A stretch of DNA of 64,000 nt from Endobacterium cereale (GTDB lineage Bacteria; Pseudomonadota; Alphaproteobacteria; Rhizobiales; Rhizobiaceae), in the NCBI RefSeq assembly GCF_009617585.1, contig NZ_WIXI01000044.1, positions 62,001 through 126,000 on the forward strand, read 5' to 3'. This document shows positions 27,645-40,092 of the stretch, one piece after another. The notes below the pieces were generated by a model that saw only the letters and a program-made list of their open reading frames with translations, ran no database searches and was not told the DNA's origin. Position 1 is the first letter of the stretch. Each line of letters begins with the position of its first letter. The position numbers and the translations under genes were made by a program.

Positions 27645-28670
27645 ATGGCGGCGAATCTTGGCGACGGGACACCTGAAGCCGATGGCGGATCGGTTCGCCA
27701 CATCCCGGTTCTTCTCCGCGAAGTGCTGACCTCGCTACAGCCGAAGGCGGGCGAGGTCATTCTCGACGGCACTTTTGGCGCAGGCGGTTATACCTCGGCC
27801 ATTCTCGAGGCGGGCGCTAATGTGATCGCGCTTGATCGCGATCCGTCGGCGATTGCTGGCGGTCAGGCTCTGGTCAAGGCAAACGGCGGGCGCCTCTCGC
27901 TCATTCATTCGCAGTTTTCCGATCTCGACCAACATGCGCCGGAAGGTGGTCTCGACGGTGTCGTGCTCGATATCGGCGTATCTTCCATGCAGATCGACGA
28001 AGCCGAGCGCGGTTTTTCATTCCAGCGCAACGGACCGCTCGACATGCGTATGTCGGCCTCCGGTGTTTCCGCGGCAGACGTCGTCAATCGTGCCAAGGTG
28101 GGTGATCTCATCCGCATCTTTGGTTTTCTCGGTGAGGAAAACCATGCCGGCCGTATTGCCCGCGCCATCGAAAAGCACCGTGCCGAGGAGCTTTTCACCA
28201 CCACGCGCGATCTCGTCAACCTGATCGAGAAGGTCAATCCGCGCCGTGCCAAGGACAAGATCCATCCGGCCACCCGCGTTTTTCAGGCGCTGCGCATTTT
28301 TGTGAACGACGAGCTTGGCGAGCTGGCGCAGGCGCTGTTTGCTGCCGAGCGCTCGCTGAAGCCCGGCGGTCGCCTTGTCATCGTCAGCTTCCATTCTCTG
28401 GAAGACCGCATCGTCAAGAAATTCTTCGCTGATCGTTCCGGCAAGGCCACGGGCTCGCGCCATATGCCGCTGGTGGAAGAGCGGCCGGTGGTGTTTGAAA
28501 CCATCGGCAAGCCGATGATCGGCGCGACCGAAGAAGAAGCCGAGATCAACCCGCGCGCACGCTCTGCCAAGCTGCGCGCTGGCCTGCGCACGAGCGCGCC
28601 TGCCGGTTCGACAAACATGTCGATCTTCGATCTTCCCGATCTCGCAAGCCTTGTCACGATGGGAGCGTAG
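27645..28670 (+). CDS. rsmH: 16S rRNA (cytosine-1402-N4)-methyltransferase
   Basis: 341 aa. SAM-dependent enzyme that methylates N4 of C1402 in the decoding region of 16S rRNA. Family motifs: [23 protein letters not shown] (SAM motif I), [29 protein letters not shown], and near the C-terminus [30 protein letters not shown]. The start at 27645 follows GACGAGGAAACGGG. It ends 1 base before ftsL. An alternative very long frame from 26994 is an artefact of overlap with mraZ. Confidence 0.95.
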   Translation: MAANLGDGTPEADGGSVRHIPVLLREVLTSLQPKAGEVILDGTFGAGGYTSAILEAGANVIALDRDPSAIAGGQALVKANGGRLSLIHSQFSDLDQHAPEGGLDGVVLDIGVSSMQIDEAERGFSFQRNGPLDMRMSASGVSAADVVNRAKVGDLIRIFGFLGEENHAGRIARAIEKHRAEELFTTTRDLVNLIEKVNPRRAKDKIHPATRVFQALRIFVNDELGELAQALFAAERSLKPGGRLVIVSFHSLEDRIVKKFFADRSGKATGSRHMPLVEERPVVFETIGKPMIGATEEEAEINPRARSAKLRAGLRTSAPAGSTNMSIFDLPDLASLVTMGA

Positions 28671-28671
28671 C

Positions 28672-29142
28672 ATGCTCAGAAGTTTTGATATCGTTCTCAT
28701 CGGCGTCATGACGGCCACCGCCGTCGTTACCTACACGATCAAGCATCGTGCCGAGTTGAAGCTCGAAGAGGTTCGTCGGCTGCAGACGGAAATCCGCCTC
28801 GAACGCGATACGATCGATCTTCTGAAGGCCGACTGGGCATTGCAGACCCAGCCGAACCGGCTGCAGCATCTGATCGGAGCCTATAATCAGGAGCTGCAAC
28901 TGGCGGCCACCGATCCGACCCAGCTGGCGCAGGCCAACGAGCTGCCGATGCTGAAGTCGCAGTTGCCCCAACCTGAAACTTCGATCGAGCAGCTGATTGC
29001 CGGTGCCGATGACGAAGTAGCCAAGGCTATCCGTGGTGTCGCCGCCGCCAAAGCGTCGCCTCCAGCTTCGCGCATCCCCGTTCCGGTAGCACGTGGTGCT
29101 GTACGTGTAGACTCAATCTCAACCGGATCGGTAAATCGCTGA
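28672..29142 (+). CDS. ftsL: Cell division protein FtsL
   Basis: 156 aa bitopic protein: a very short N-terminus, one membrane helix (FDIVLIGVMTATAVVTYTIK), then an extracytoplasmic coiled-coil with heptad-like leucines (LKLEEVRRLQTEIRLERDTIDLLK) and an RLQHLIG segment. A flexible Pro/Ala-rich tail follows, longer than in E. coli. FtsL joins FtsQ and FtsB at the division site and activates FtsWI. Its TGA overlaps the ftsI ATG by one base (TGATG), and it lies 1 base after rsmH. Confidence 0.88.
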   Translation: MLRSFDIVLIGVMTATAVVTYTIKHRAELKLEEVRRLQTEIRLERDTIDLLKADWALQTQPNRLQHLIGAYNQELQLAATDPTQLAQANELPMLKSQLPQPETSIEQLIAGADDEVAKAIRGVAAAKASPPASRIPVPVARGAVRVDSISTGSVNR

Positions 29143-30890
29143 TGTCTTTTCTTTCCCGGATCATGGTGCTGAAGAGCAGGGGGCATTTTTCCACGGGTGC
29201 CCGTGGTGCTTCGCCGCGCAAGGCCGGTGCCAATTTCGAAGGGATCCGCAAGAGGAAGGCGCAGCAGGCCCGTAACCGTGTTGGCATTGTCATTTTTGGT
29301 TTTGCCGCGCTCTACTGTGTCATCGGCGGCCGCATGGTCTATTATGCGATGAGTGAGCCGCAGACGACGTCGAGCATTCCGCCGGCCGACAGGCTGATGG
29401 CGTCGCGTCCCGATATCGTCGATCGCAACGGTGCGCTTCTCGCCACCGACATCCGCACCGTGTCGCTGTTTGCAGAACCACACAAGATTGTCGATGCCGA
29501 CGAAGTCATCGAGAAACTCTCGACCGTCCTGCATGATCTCGACATCAAGGGCACCTACGCGAAGCTGTCGTCCAAGAGCCGTTTCCAGTGGCTGAAACGC
29601 CAGCTGACGCCGAAGCAGCAGAGCCAGATTTTGGCCCTCGGCATTCCCGGCATCGGCTTTCGCCCGGAAAAGCGCCGCTTTTATCCGGGTGGCCCGACCG
29701 CTGCGCATATCGTCGGTTACGTCAATATCGACAACCGTGGCGTTTCCGGCATGGAACGTTACATCGACAGCCAGGGTCTCGCCGACCTTGCTGCTGTTGG
29801 CATGACCTCGAACCAGCCGCTTGAGCCGGTTAAACTGTCGATCGATGTGCGCGTGCAGGCAATCGTGCGCGATGTGGTCGCCAGCTCCATCGACAAATAT
29901 AAGTCGATCGGCGGTGGCGCCGTGGTGATCGATGTTCATACCGGCGAAATTCTCGGCATGGCCTCGGCACCGGATTTCGATCCGAACGACCCGAATGCGA
30001 ACGGCCCGGAAGGCTGGATGAATCGCATGACGAACAGCACGTTCGAAATGGGGTCCACCTTCAAATCCTTCACCATCGCGATGGGACTGGACGAAAAAAA
30101 GATCACGCTGGGCGACAGTATCGATGCCCGTTTTCCGATCCGCATGGGCGGCTATACCGTCAAGGATTTCCACGGCAAGGGCCGTTTCCTGAGCGTGCCG
30201 GAAGTGTTCCAGTATTCCTCCAACATCGGTACCGCGAAGATCGCCGATGCCGTGGGCATTCCGGATCACAAGGCATTCCTGACCAAGCTCGGGCTACTCA
30301 CCCGCATGAAGACAGAGCTTCCGGAAATCGCCACGCCGAGTTCGCCGCGTGAATGGAAAAAGATCAACCAGGTCACCATTTCATTTGGTCACGGCGTTTC
30401 CACGACGCCTTTGCAGACTGCGGTTGCGGGCGCAGCACTGGTGAATGGCGGTGTTCTGCATCCGCCGACATTTTTGCCGCGCACGGAAGAGCAGGCGACG
30501 GAATTCGCCACTCAGGTGATGAACCCTTCGAGCAGCAAGGACATGCGCTACCTGTTCGAGTGGAACGGTTCGAGAGGCTCCGGCCGTAACGCCCGTGTCG
30601 AAGGCTTCGATGTCGGCGGCAAGACCGGCACCGCCGACAAGGTCGTCAACGGCCGTTACGCCCACGACAAGAATTTCAACGCCTTCCTTGCGGCCTTTCC
30701 GATGAGCAATCCGCGTTATGTGGTCCTCAGCTTCTCCGACGAGCCGAAAACCGACAAGGGCAATGGTGCAGCGCTTGCCGCAACCTCGGCGGCACCGATG
30801 GTCAAGGAGATCATCGCGCGATCCGCGCCTATTCTCGGTGTACAACCTTCGTTTGGTGAAAATGGCTCCGCCTTGCTCGTGTCCTATTAG
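29142..30890 (+). CDS. ftsI: Peptidoglycan D,D-transpeptidase FtsI (PBP3)
   Basis: 582 aa class B penicillin-binding protein. Cytoplasmic basic tail, membrane helix near residues 48-70 (VGIVIFGFAALYCVIGG), PBP dimerisation domain, then transpeptidase domain. Active-site motifs are S305-x-x-K as STFK, SSN at 359-361, and KTGT at 494-497. It makes septal peptide cross-links with FtsW. The coupling TGATG with ftsL suggests tight co-translation. The gene ends 67 bases before murE, the largest gap in this part of the cluster. Confidence 0.95.
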   Translation: MSFLSRIMVLKSRGHFSTGARGASPRKAGANFEGIRKRKAQQARNRVGIVIFGFAALYCVIGGRMVYYAMSEPQTTSSIPPADRLMASRPDIVDRNGALLATDIRTVSLFAEPHKIVDADEVIEKLSTVLHDLDIKGTYAKLSSKSRFQWLKRQLTPKQQSQILALGIPGIGFRPEKRRFYPGGPTAAHIVGYVNIDNRGVSGMERYIDSQGLADLAAVGMTSNQPLEPVKLSIDVRVQAIVRDVVASSIDKYKSIGGGAVVIDVHTGEILGMASAPDFDPNDPNANGPEGWMNRMTNSTFEMGSTFKSFTIAMGLDEKKITLGDSIDARFPIRMGGYTVKDFHGKGRFLSVPEVFQYSSNIGTAKIADAVGIPDHKAFLTKLGLLTRMKTELPEIATPSSPREWKKINQVTISFGHGVSTTPLQTAVAGAALVNGGVLHPPTFLPRTEEQATEFATQVMNPSSSKDMRYLFEWNGSRGSGRNARVEGFDVGGKTGTADKVVNGRYAHDKNFNAFLAAFPMSNPRYVVLSFSDEPKTDKGNGAALAATSAAPMVKEIIARSAPILGVQPSFGENGSALLVSY

Positions 30891-30957
30891 GTCATAATGA
30901 ATGAGCACGACGATTCGCGGGCCGGCATGATCCGGCCCCCGGAAGGAGAGGGCAGAG

Positions 30958-32418
30958 ATGATATTGAGAGAGCTGATCGGCGCTGATTTTCCCGAGCTTG
31001 CCGAGGCTATGAACGGTCCCGCGGGGGATCTTGAGATTACCGCGATCGCGTCGGACAGCCGCAAAGCTGTGCCCGGCGCATTGTTTGTTGCCATGGCCGG
31101 CACCAAGGCCGATGGCGCAGGTTTCATCGGCGATGCCGCCGCACGCGGTGCCGTTGCCGCGATTGCAGCGCATACCGCCGATGTCGGCATTCCGGTTCTG
31201 ACAGTAGAAAATCCGCGTCGTCTTTTGGCGCTGGTGGCCGCACGGTTCTCCGGGGCGCAGCCGCAAACCATGGTCGCCGTCACCGGCACGGCCGGCAAGA
31301 CTTCGGTCGCATCCTTCACCCGTCAGATCTGGGCACATGCCGGCCATCCCGCTGCCATGATCGGCACCACTGGCGTCATTTCGCCGACCCGCAATGACTA
31401 CGGTTCGCTTACGACGCCTGATCCGATCGCGCTGCATGCGCTGCTGGCGGAACTGGAATCGGAAGGCGTCACCCACGCCGCCATGGAAGCCTCCAGCCAC
31501 GGTCTCGACCAGAGCCGTCTCGATGGCGTGAAACTCGTCGCTGCCGGTTTCACCAATCTCGGCCGCGACCACATGGATTATCACCCGACGGTCGAATCCT
31601 ACATGGCTGCAAAAATGCGCCTGTTCGATACGTTGATGCCGAAAGGCTCGCCGGCAGTGATTTTTTCCGACGATCCGTGGTCGGAAGGGGCCGTCCGCGT
31701 TGCCACCGCCGCCGGGCTGGATGTCCGCACCGTCGGTCGCAAGGGTTCCTATCTGACGCTCAAGCGCGTCGAACATTTTCGTCACAAGCAGACAGCCGAA
31801 ATCACTGCCGAAGGCCGTATCTTCGAGGTCGATATTCCGCTGGCCGGCGATTTCCAGATCGCCAATGCACTGGTCGCTGCCGGTCTTGCCATGTCCACCG
31901 GCGTTTCCGCCGAAAAGGCGATGGCCGCCCTCGAAAAGCTGGTCGGTGCTTCCGGTCGTCTCGAACTGGTTGGCCAGACGCCCGATGGCGCGCCGGCCTA
32001 TGTCGATTATGCCCACAAGCCGGATGCTTTGCAGAACGTGCTTTCGTCCGTGCGTCCCTTCACAACCGGCCGCGTTGTCGTGGTGTTCGGCTGCGGCGGT
32101 GACCGGGACAAGGGCAAACGCCCGATCATGGGCGAGATCGCCACGCGGCTTGCCGATGTGGTTATCGTCACCGACGACAATCCACGCTCCGAACAGCCGG
32201 ATGTGATCCGCTCGGAAATCATGGCTGCCGCTCCCGGCGCCACCGAGATCGCTGATCGCGCCGAGGCGATCCGTCACGCCGTATCGCTTCTGCATTCGGG
32301 TGACACGCTGATCGTCGCCGGCAAGGGTCATGAAGAGGGGCAGACCGTCGGCACGACCACGCTGCCGTTCTCCGATCATGTCGAACTGCGCAAGGCGCTG
32401 GAGGGCCTGACACAGTGA
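30958..32418 (+). CDS. murE: UDP-MurNAc-tripeptide synthetase MurE (meso-diaminopimelate-adding)
   Basis: 486 aa Mur ligase. N-terminal UDP-binding domain with [17 protein letters not shown], central ATPase domain with the P-loop [23 protein letters not shown], and the carbamylated-lysine region; the C-terminal domain has [14 protein letters not shown] and DDNPRSE. The DNPR motif is specific for meso-A2pm as added amino acid, as in other Gram-negatives. Its stop overlaps the GTG start of murF. The product is UDP-MurNAc-L-Ala-D-Glu-meso-DAP. Confidence 0.95.
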   Translation: MILRELIGADFPELAEAMNGPAGDLEITAIASDSRKAVPGALFVAMAGTKADGAGFIGDAAARGAVAAIAAHTADVGIPVLTVENPRRLLALVAARFSGAQPQTMVAVTGTAGKTSVASFTRQIWAHAGHPAAMIGTTGVISPTRNDYGSLTTPDPIALHALLAELESEGVTHAAMEASSHGLDQSRLDGVKLVAAGFTNLGRDHMDYHPTVESYMAAKMRLFDTLMPKGSPAVIFSDDPWSEGAVRVATAAGLDVRTVGRKGSYLTLKRVEHFRHKQTAEITAEGRIFEVDIPLAGDFQIANALVAAGLAMSTGVSAEKAMAALEKLVGASGRLELVGQTPDGAPAYVDYAHKPDALQNVLSSVRPFTTGRVVVVFGCGGDRDKGKRPIMGEIATRLADVVIVTDDNPRSEQPDVIRSEIMAAAPGATEIADRAEAIRHAVSLLHSGDTLIVAGKGHEEGQTVGTTTLPFSDHVELRKALEGLTQ

Positions 32419-33848
32419 GCCTGCTCTGGACCAGCCAGGAAATGACCGCCGTTATGGAAGGGCGCCCGTTCGGCGCGCTTCCGACCGGTATCACCGGCAT
32501 TTCCATCGACAGCCGTTCGATCGGTGAAGGTGAAGCCTTTTTTGCCATCAAGGGCGACCGTGTTGATGGCCACGATTATGTCGGTGTCGCCGTCGCCAAT
32601 GGTGCGGCGCTGATCGTCGTTGCCGAAGGCAAGCTGCCGGCCATGGGCCGCATCAGCGTGCCGATGATCGTTGTCGAGGATGTGCTGGAAGCACTCGGCA
32701 AGCTCGCCGTTGCCGCCCGCAAGCGCAGCCGTGCGCAGATCGTTGCCGTTACCGGTTCGGTCGGCAAGACGACAACCAAGGAAATGCTGCGCCACGCGCT
32801 GGCCCCATCAGGCAAGGTGCATGCCGCCGTCGCTTCCTTCAATAATCACTGGGGCGTGCCCTTGACGCTCGCCCGCATGCCGATCGACACCTATTTTGGC
32901 GTGTTCGAAATCGGCATGAACCATTCTGGCGAAATCCGTCCGCTGGTGGCTATGGTGCGCCCGCATGTGGCCGTCGTCACCACCATTGCCGCAGCCCATC
33001 TCGGCCATTTCCGCGATCTCGACGAGATTGCCGAAGCCAAGGCCGAAATTTTCGAGGGCGTGTTGCCAGGTGGTGCTGCCCTCATCAACCGCGATATCCC
33101 GCAATATGATCTGCTCGACAAGGCCGCTCAGGCGGCGGGTGTCGAAAACGTGCTAACTTTCGGCCAGCATGCCAAGGCCGATTTCCGCCTTGCCGATTTC
33201 GAGGGCAATGCCGATGGATCGGTGATCTGGGCAACGCTGCAGGGCGATACGACGGAAGTGCGCATCGGAGCGCCTGGCCGCCACATCGCCGAAAATGCCA
33301 TGGCAGCCCTAGCCGTCGTGGCGCTGTTCGATGCCGACATGGACGCTGCCAGGCAAGCACTCGCCGATCTGAAACCGGTCAAGGGCCGTGGCGAACGCCA
33401 CACACTTGGCATCGGCGAAGGCCACCTGACGCTGATCGACGAGAGCTACAATGCCAATCCGGCCTCGATGCGGGCCGCGATCGCGCTTCTTGCAGCGCAT
33501 GAGCCGGAACTGTCTGGCCGGCGTATCGCCGTGCTCGGCGACATGCTGGAAATGGGCGAACATTCCACCAAGGTTCACCAGAATCTCGCCGGTGCGCTGC
33601 TCGCCTCCGGTATCGAGCATGTCTGGCTCGCCGGCCCCGAAATGGCCGCATTGCGCGACTCATTGCCCGAAAGTGTTGAGGTCGCTTACTTCGAGACGAC
33701 CCCGGAGCTTGCCGATTACAGCGTTTCCTCGGTCGTTCCGGGTGACGTGCTGATGGTCAAATCCTCTTTGGGCCTTGGTTTCCGCAAGATCATCGACGCT
33801 CTTATTGACAACTATCCGGCCTTCGCAGACACGGAGCCGCATTCCTGA
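32415..33848 (+). CDS. murF: UDP-MurNAc-tripeptide:D-Ala-D-Ala ligase MurF
   Basis: 477 aa. Starts with GTG overlapping the murE TGA (GTGA). Motifs: [20 protein letters not shown]-loop [38 protein letters not shown], then [14 protein letters not shown] and VLGDMLEMG in the C-terminal domain. It adds D-Ala-D-Ala to the UDP-tripeptide, the last cytoplasmic step. Followed by mraY after 25 bases. Confidence 0.95.
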   Translation: MSLLWTSQEMTAVMEGRPFGALPTGITGISIDSRSIGEGEAFFAIKGDRVDGHDYVGVAVANGAALIVVAEGKLPAMGRISVPMIVVEDVLEALGKLAVAARKRSRAQIVAVTGSVGKTTTKEMLRHALAPSGKVHAAVASFNNHWGVPLTLARMPIDTYFGVFEIGMNHSGEIRPLVAMVRPHVAVVTTIAAAHLGHFRDLDEIAEAKAEIFEGVLPGGAALINRDIPQYDLLDKAAQAAGVENVLTFGQHAKADFRLADFEGNADGSVIWATLQGDTTEVRIGAPGRHIAENAMAALAVVALFDADMDAARQALADLKPVKGRGERHTLGIGEGHLTLIDESYNANPASMRAAIALLAAHEPELSGRRIAVLGDMLEMGEHSTKVHQNLAGALLASGIEHVWLAGPEMAALRDSLPESVEVAYFETTPELADYSVSSVVPGDVLMVKSSLGLGFRKIIDALIDNYPAFADTEPHS

Positions 33849-33873
33849 TACCGGCTTCCGAGAAAGGGCCATT

Positions 33874-34974
33874 ATGCTGATCTGGCTTGTCGAACTGGCG
33901 AACCACGTGCAATTTTTCAATCTGTTCCGGTACATCACGTTCCGCACGGGTGCTGCCGCGTTCACCTCCGCCTTCATCGTTTTCATGTTCGGGCCGAGCA
34001 TCATCGCGTCGCTGCGTGTCCGTCAGGGCAGGGGCCAGCCGATCCGTGCGGACGGTCCGCAGACCCATTTCAAGAAGGCCGGCACGCCGACCATGGGTGG
34101 CCTGATGATCCTCGCTGGCATTTTGGGCGGATCACTGCTTTGGGCCGACCTGTCGAACATTTATGTCGTTTCGACCCTGCTGGTGACGCTCGGCTTTGGC
34201 GCGATCGGCTTTTATGACGACTATCTCAAGGTCACAAAACAGTCGGACAAGGGCTTTTCCGGAAAAGCGCGTCTCGGCATCGAATTCCTGATCGCCGGTA
34301 TCGCCACCTATTTCATGATGCGCATGGCGCTTGCCAACGGTCAGCACGGCTCGACGCTGGGCTCCTCGATCGCCTTTCCGTTTTTCAAGGACTTCGTCGT
34401 CAATCTCGGTATCTTCTTCGTGCTGTTCGGCGGTTTCGTCATCGTTGCGGCCGGCAATTCCGTCAACCTGACGGACGGTCTCGATGGTCTCGCCATCGTG
34501 CCGGTCATGATTGCCGCCGCCTCCTTCGGCATCATTTCCTATGTCGCCGGTAACGCCGTCTTCGCGAACTATCTGCAGATCAACTTTGTGCCCGGCACGG
34601 GTGAACTCGCGGTCATTCTCGGCGCGGTCATCGGGGCAGGGCTAGGTTTCCTGTGGTTCAACGCGCCGCCCGCTGCCATCTTCATGGGCGATACCGGTTC
34701 GCTGGCGCTCGGCGGTCTGATCGGCTCGGTTGCCGTCGCCACCAAGCATGAGATCGTCATGGCCATCATCGGCGGCCTGTTCGTCATGGAAACGCTGTCG
34801 GTGATCATCCAGGTCGGTTTCTTCAAGCTCACCGGAAAGCGCGTGTTCCTGATGGCGCCGATCCACCATCATTTCGAAAAGCTCGGCTGGACCGAAAGTC
34901 AGGTGGTGATCCGCTTCTGGATCATCGCCGTCGGGCTTGCCCTTCTCGGCCTTTCCACCCTCAAGCTGCGCTGA
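33874..34974 (+). CDS. mraY: Phospho-MurNAc-pentapeptide translocase MraY
   Basis: 366 aa integral membrane protein with about ten helices. Catalytic motifs: GTPTMGG, the Asp-rich [34 protein letters not shown] and the HHHFEKLGW cytoplasmic loop. MraY transfers phospho-MurNAc-pentapeptide from UDP to undecaprenyl phosphate, making lipid I. ATG 33874 follows AGAAAGGG; the longer frame from 33775 runs through the murF end and is rejected. It ends 7 bases before murD. Confidence 0.95.
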   Translation: MLIWLVELANHVQFFNLFRYITFRTGAAAFTSAFIVFMFGPSIIASLRVRQGRGQPIRADGPQTHFKKAGTPTMGGLMILAGILGGSLLWADLSNIYVVSTLLVTLGFGAIGFYDDYLKVTKQSDKGFSGKARLGIEFLIAGIATYFMMRMALANGQHGSTLGSSIAFPFFKDFVVNLGIFFVLFGGFVIVAAGNSVNLTDGLDGLAIVPVMIAAASFGIISYVAGNAVFANYLQINFVPGTGELAVILGAVIGAGLGFLWFNAPPAAIFMGDTGSLALGGLIGSVAVATKHEIVMAIIGGLFVMETLSVIIQVGFFKLTGKRVFLMAPIHHHFEKLGWTESQVVIRFWIIAVGLALLGLSTLKLR

Positions 34975-34981
34975 TTGTATC

Positions 34982-36391
34982 ATGATCCCGGTCACCACGT
35001 TTTCTGGCAAAAAAGTCGCTCTCTTCGGCCTCGGCGGTTCGGGGCTGGCGACGGCAAAGGCTCTGGTGGCCGGTGGTGCTGATATCACCGCCTGGGACGA
35101 TAATCCCGACAGCGTTGCGAGAGCGAATGCGGAAGGTGTGACGACTGCGGATCTGCACGGGCTGGACTGGTCTTCGCTTTCCGCCTTCGTGCTGTCGCCC
35201 GGCGTGCCGCTGACCCATCCGAAACCGCACTGGACGGTCGATCTCGCCCGTGCGGCAGGTGTCGAGGTCATCGGCGATGTGGAACTGTTCGTGCGCGAGC
35301 GCCGTGCCCATGCGCCGGATTGCCCGCTGATCGCCATTACCGGCACCAACGGCAAGTCCACCACGACGGCGCTGATCGCGCATATCTTGAAATCCAGCGG
35401 CCGTGACACCCAGCTCGGCGGCAATATCGGCACCGCCATCCTGACGCTTGATCCGCCCAAGGCCGAACGTTTTTATGTGGTCGAATGCTCGTCCTACCAG
35501 ATCGATCTTGCGCCAACGCTGAACCCGTCCGCCGGTATTCTTCTGAACCTGACACCCGACCATCTCGACCGTCACGGCACGATGCAGCATTACGCCGATA
35601 TCAAGGAGCGCCTTGTTGCCGGCTCGAAGACGGCGGTCATTGGCGTCGACGACAGTTTTTGCGCGCTGATTGCGGATCGCGTCGAGCGCGCCGGTGTCAA
35701 GGTCGAGCGTATTTCCAAGCGCAACCCGGTCGCTGAAGGTCTTTATGCCGAAGGTAGCCGCATCTTGGGCGCGCACAGCGGCAAGATTTCCGACGTGGCT
35801 GACCTTGCCGGCATCGATACGCTGAAAGGCGCCCATAACGCCCAGAACGCCGCAGCTGCCATCGCCGCCTGCCTTGCGGTGGGCGTTTCCATCGAAGAAA
35901 TCCGTGCGGGCCTGAAAAGTTTCCCCGGTCTGAAACACCGCATGCAGCCGGTTGGCCGTCGCGGGCAGGCTGTTTTCGTCAACGATTCGAAGGCGACCAA
36001 TGCCGAAGCCGCAGCGCCTGCGCTGTCGAGTTATGAGCGCATTTACTGGATTGCCGGCGGCCTTCCCAAGGAAGGTGGTATCGCAAGCCTCGCACCACTT
36101 TTTCCGCGTATCGTGAAAGCCTACCTGATCGGAGAGGCGGCACCGCAATTCGCCGCGACGCTGGGTGATGCCGTGAAATTCGAGATTTCCGGCACACTTG
36201 CACAGGCGGTCGCGCATGCGGCGGCCGATGCGGCGGATGATGGCGAGGCTTTGGCCGTGATGCTGTCGCCGGCCTGCGCCAGCTTCGATCAGTTCAAGAA
36301 TTTCGAAGTCCGCGGCGACGCTTTTGTCTCCGAGGTTGCTGGCCTTGATGGCGTGACGATGCTGGTCGAGGTCAAGAAGGAGAACGCATAA
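34982..36391 (+). CDS. murD: UDP-MurNAc-L-Ala:D-Glu ligase MurD
   Basis: 469 aa. N-terminal Rossmann domain [18 protein letters not shown]-loop [74 protein letters not shown] and [19 protein letters not shown]. This adds D-glutamate to UDP-MurNAc-L-Ala. The stop codon TAA shares its last base with the ATG of ftsW (TAATG). Confidence 0.95.
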   Translation: MIPVTTFSGKKVALFGLGGSGLATAKALVAGGADITAWDDNPDSVARANAEGVTTADLHGLDWSSLSAFVLSPGVPLTHPKPHWTVDLARAAGVEVIGDVELFVRERRAHAPDCPLIAITGTNGKSTTTALIAHILKSSGRDTQLGGNIGTAILTLDPPKAERFYVVECSSYQIDLAPTLNPSAGILLNLTPDHLDRHGTMQHYADIKERLVAGSKTAVIGVDDSFCALIADRVERAGVKVERISKRNPVAEGLYAEGSRILGAHSGKISDVADLAGIDTLKGAHNAQNAAAAIAACLAVGVSIEEIRAGLKSFPGLKHRMQPVGRRGQAVFVNDSKATNAEAAAPALSSYERIYWIAGGLPKEGGIASLAPLFPRIVKAYLIGEAAPQFAATLGDAVKFEISGTLAQAVAHAAADAADDGEALAVMLSPACASFDQFKNFEVRGDAFVSEVAGLDGVTMLVEVKKENA

Positions 36392-37545
36392 TGGTAAGTC
36401 GCGTAGACCGTGGTCCCCTGGCGGACTGGTTCTGGACGATCGACCGCTTCTTTCTGGCGGCCTTCATCCTTTTGATGGGCATCGGCTTCATGCTGTCGTT
36501 TGCGGCATCGCCGGCCGTCGCCGAGCGTCTTGGCCTCAACAGCTTTCACTTCGTCGAACGCCACGCTCTGTTCCTGGTGCCTTCGATCATCGTGATGGTC
36601 GGCCTGTCTCTGTTCTCTCCACGCCAGATCCGCCGCACCGCCATCATCCTGCTCGTGCTGGCGCTAGGCATGATGGTGCTGGCACTGTTCTTCGGCATCG
36701 AGGTCAAGGGCGCCCGCCGCTGGGTCAATTTTGGCAGCCTGTCGATCCAGCCGTCCGAATTCATGAAACCGGCCTTCGTCGTCGTCTGCGCCTGGCTGTT
36801 TGCCGAGCATGCGCGCCAGCCGGAAATTCCCGGCAACCTGTTTGCCATCATCCTGTTCGGCATCGTCGGCGCGCTTCTCGTTGCGCAGCCGGATATCGGC
36901 CAGACGATCCTCACCAGTGCCGTCTGGGGCGGCATGTTCTTCATGGCCGGCATGCCGTGGCTGTGGATCGTGCTGCTTGGTGGTCTGGGTGTCGGCGGTG
37001 TCGCGACCGCTTATTACATGCTGCCGCACGTGGCCGGTCGTATCGACCGGTTCTGGACGGGCGAGGGTGATACGTTTCAGGTCGATACGGCCCGCGATGC
37101 CATCATCAACGGCAACTGGTTCGGTCTTGGACCGGGCGAGGGCATCTACAAGCGCATTATCCCCGACAGCCATACCGACTTCATCTTTTCCGTCGCGGCG
37201 GAAGAATTCGGCATCCTGTTCTGCATCGTTCTGGTTTCGATCTTCGCATTCATCGTGCTGAGGGGCCTTGGCCACGCTTTTCGCGAGCGCAACGATTTCA
37301 ACCGTTTTGCCGTGGCCGGTCTGGTGCTGCAGCTCGGCGTGCAGTCGATGATCAATATCAGCGTTAATCTCGAACTGATCCCGGCAAAGGGCATGACCCT
37401 GCCGCTGATTTCCTATGGTGGCTCATCGATGGTGGCGGTTGCCGTCACCGCCGGCTTCATTCTGGCGCTCACTCGCCACCGCCCGGAAAAGCGTGCACAG
37501 GAACGCAGCCTGTTCCGCGTGACATCTGCGGTGCCGGCAGAGTAA
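36391..37545 (+). CDS. ftsW: Septal peptidoglycan glycosyltransferase FtsW
   Basis: 384 aa SEDS-family protein with about ten transmembrane helices. Characteristic parts are [22 protein letters not shown] in the loop after helix 4 (conserved RW..G...QPSE), the [35 protein letters not shown] extracytoplasmic loop, and [14 protein letters not shown] near the C-terminus. It polymerises glycan strands with FtsI. Coupled to murD and 10 bases before murG. Confidence 0.95.
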   Translation: MVSRVDRGPLADWFWTIDRFFLAAFILLMGIGFMLSFAASPAVAERLGLNSFHFVERHALFLVPSIIVMVGLSLFSPRQIRRTAIILLVLALGMMVLALFFGIEVKGARRWVNFGSLSIQPSEFMKPAFVVVCAWLFAEHARQPEIPGNLFAIILFGIVGALLVAQPDIGQTILTSAVWGGMFFMAGMPWLWIVLLGGLGVGGVATAYYMLPHVAGRIDRFWTGEGDTFQVDTARDAIINGNWFGLGPGEGIYKRIIPDSHTDFIFSVAAEEFGILFCIVLVSIFAFIVLRGLGHAFRERNDFNRFAVAGLVLQLGVQSMINISVNLELIPAKGMTLPLISYGGSSMVAVAVTAGFILALTRHRPEKRAQERSLFRVTSAVPAE

Positions 37546-37555
37546 AAGGGTTTTC

Positions 37556-38680
37556 ATGACCAAAGGCATTATCCTGCTTGCCGCCGGGGGAACCGGCGGC
37601 CATTTGTTTCCGGCCGAAGCACTGGCACACGAGTTGAAGGCGCGCGGGTATTCCGTGCATCTGGTGACCGATAGCCGTGCCGAACGTTTTGCCGGAAAAT
37701 TTCCCGCCGACGAAATCCATGTCGTGCCATCGGCCACGATCGGCTCGAAGAACCCGATCTCTGTGGCCAAAGCGCTGTTCAAGCTGTGGACCGGCCTTCG
37801 CGCCGCCCGCAAGCTGATCACGCGGATCAAGCCGCTGGCCGTTGTCGGTTTCGGCGGTTATCCGACCGTGCCGCCGCTTCTGGCCTCCACCGGCCTCGGC
37901 GTGCCGTCGATGATCCACGAGCAGAACGCCGTGATGGGGCGCGCCAACAAGGCGCTGGCCAATCGCGTCAAGGCAATCGCCGGCGGCTTTCTTCCCGAGG
38001 GCGTGGGTGCCTATGCCGACAAGACGGTAACCACCGGCAATCCGGTACGCCCTGCCGTGCTTGCCGCCGCGAATACGCCTTACCAGCCGAGCCTCGAAGG
38101 CCAGCCATTCAATCTCGTCGTCTTCGGCGGCAGCCAGGGCGCGCAGTTCTTTTCACGTGCCATTCCGACGGCGTTGAGCCTGCTCGAAGAGAGCGAGCGT
38201 GGCCGCATCGTGCTGACCCAGCAGGCGCGTCCCGAAGATCAGGGACAGGTCGGCTCCTGCTTTGCCAAGCTGAAGATGTTGCCGGATGTGTCCGCCTTCT
38301 TTCCGGACATGGCCGAACGCCTTGCATCCGCCCATCTCGTCGTCTGCCGTTCGGGCGCTTCCACGGTTTCGGAAGTTTCTGTCATCGGCCGTCCATCCAT
38401 TCTCGTCCCTTATCCTTACGCGCTCGATCACGATCAGGCCGCCAATGCTGCAGCACTCGTTGCCACCGGTGGTGCCGAAGTCGTTCCACAGGCAGAACTT
38501 TCGCCGGAGCGTCTGGCGCAGAAACTGTCGGCGGCGCTGAAGGAGCCTGAGCGTCTTGCCGCCATGGCTGAAGCTGCAAAGCAGGCCGGCCGTCCACATG
38601 CGGCGACCTTGCTTGCCGACATGGTTGTCGCTATTGCCGGGTCACAAGGGATTGCGCAGTTTAAAGGAGTTCGGGCATGA
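37556..38680 (+). CDS. murG: Lipid II synthase MurG
   Basis: 374 aa GT-B glycosyltransferase. The N-terminal G loop is [16 protein letters not shown], followed by [14 protein letters not shown] and [12 protein letters not shown]; the C-terminal half has [27 protein letters not shown] and the [14 protein letters not shown] sugar-nucleotide segment. It transfers GlcNAc from UDP-GlcNAc to lipid I on the inner leaflet. Its TGA overlaps the murC ATG (ATGA). Confidence 0.95.
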   Translation: MTKGIILLAAGGTGGHLFPAEALAHELKARGYSVHLVTDSRAERFAGKFPADEIHVVPSATIGSKNPISVAKALFKLWTGLRAARKLITRIKPLAVVGFGGYPTVPPLLASTGLGVPSMIHEQNAVMGRANKALANRVKAIAGGFLPEGVGAYADKTVTTGNPVRPAVLAAANTPYQPSLEGQPFNLVVFGGSQGAQFFSRAIPTALSLLEESERGRIVLTQQARPEDQGQVGSCFAKLKMLPDVSAFFPDMAERLASAHLVVCRSGASTVSEVSVIGRPSILVPYPYALDHDQAANAAALVATGGAEVVPQAELSPERLAQKLSAALKEPERLAAMAEAAKQAGRPHAATLLADMVVAIAGSQGIAQFKGVRA

Positions 38681-40092
38681 AGATGCCGCAGGCCATCGGC
38701 CTCGTCCATTTCATCGGTATCGGCGGCATCGGCATGAGCGGCATTGCCGAAGTGCTGCATAACCTTGGCCACAAGGTGCAGGGCTCCGACCAGTCCGACA
38801 GCGCCAATGTGCAGCGCCTGCGTGACAAGGGTATTCCGGTTTTTGTCGGTCATCAGGCTGAAAATCTGGGTGATGCCGAAGTCGTCGTGGTGTCCACCGC
38901 CATCAAGAAGACCAATCCGGAACTGGTCGCCGCGCGTGAGAAATCGCTGCCGATCGTGCGCCGTGCTGAAATGCTGGCCGAGCTGATGCGTTTCCGCAAT
39001 GCCATCGCCATCGGCGGCACGCATGGCAAGACCACGACCACATCGATGGTCGCGACGCTGCTGGAAGCCGGCAATCTCGATCCGACCGTCATCAATGGCG
39101 GCATCATCAACGCCTACGGCACCAATGCCCGCATGGGCGAGGGCGAGTGGATGGTGGTGGAAGCCGACGAATCCGACGGCACCTTCCTGAAGCTGCCGGC
39201 CGACGTCGCGGTCGTCACCAATATCGACCCGGAACATCTCGACCACTATGGCAATTTCGACGCCGTGCGCGCAGCCTTCCGCCAGTTCGTGGAAAACGTG
39301 CCCTTCTACGGTTTTGGTGTCATGTGCATCGACCACCCGGAAGTGCAGGCGCTGGTCGGCAAGATCGAGGACCGCAAGGTCGTCACCTATGGTGAAAACC
39401 CGCAGGCTGACGCGCGCTTCTCGAATGTGCGGATCGAAGGCACCAAGTCGATCTTCGACGTGGAAATCCGCCGTCGCCGCACCGGTCGGGTATTTTCCTT
39501 CAAGGATTTGACGCTGCCCATGCCGGGCCGCCACAACATCGCCAATGCAACAGCCGCTATCGCAGTCGCCAACCGTCTGGGCATTTCCGAAGAAGACATC
39601 CGCAAGGGTTTGGGCGCTTTCGGTGGCGTCAAACGCCGTTTCACGCTGACCGGCGCCTGGAACGACGTGTCGATCTTCGACGATTACGGCCACCATCCGG
39701 TCGAGATCAAGGCAGTCCTCAAGGCTGCGCGTGAAAGCTGCTCGGGTCGCGTCATCGCCGTCCACCAGCCGCATCGCTATTCGCGCCTGCACAGCCTGTT
39801 CGAAGACTTTGTCACCTGCTTCAACGATGCGGACAGCATCATTCTGGCGCCGGTCTATGCGGCGGGTGAAGATCCGATCGAGGGTGCCGATTCTGAAACG
39901 CTGGCTTCGCGCATCCGCGCCGGCGGCCACCGTGACGCTCGCTTCATGGCTTCGCCGGAAGCGCTTGCCGGAATCGTTGCCACCATTGCCAAGCCGGGCG
40001 ATTTCGTGGTTCTTTTGGGGGCAGGTAACATCACGCATTGGGCAGCAGCACTGCCCAAGGAATTGCAGGGCATTTCGGGGCATTCGCAATGA
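38677..40092 (+). CDS. murC: UDP-MurNAc:L-alanine ligase MurC
   Basis: 471 aa. [22 protein letters not shown] Rossmann start ([16 protein letters not shown]), P-loop [47 protein letters not shown], then [13 protein letters not shown] and HQPHRYSRL in the C-terminal domain. Adds L-Ala to UDP-MurNAc, the first peptide step. Overlaps murG upstream and murB downstream by 4 bases each. Confidence 0.95.
   Translation: MKMPQAIGLVHFIGIGGIGMSGIAEVLHNLGHKVQGSDQSDSANVQRLRDKGIPVFVGHQAENLGDAEVVVVSTAIKKTNPELVAAREKSLPIVRRAEMLAELMRFRNAIAIGGTHGKTTTTSMVATLLEAGNLDPTVINGGIINAYGTNARMGEGEWMVVEADESDGTFLKLPADVAVVTNIDPEHLDHYGNFDAVRAAFRQFVENVPFYGFGVMCIDHPEVQALVGKIEDRKVVTYGENPQADARFSNVRIEGTKSIFDVEIRRRRTGRVFSFKDLTLPMPGRHNIANATAAIAVANRLGISEEDIRKGLGAFGGVKRRFTLTGAWNDVSIFDDYGHHPVEIKAVLKAARESCSGRVIAVHQPHRYSRLHSLFEDFVTCFNDADSIILAPVYAAGEDPIEGADSETLASRIRAGGHRDARFMASPEALAGIVATIAKPGDFVVLLGAGNITHWAAALPKELQGISGHSQ

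Noticed and set aside
38434..40089. Reverse-strand 551-codon frame opposite murC
   Set aside because: Antisense shadow of murC; low complexity and no domain.
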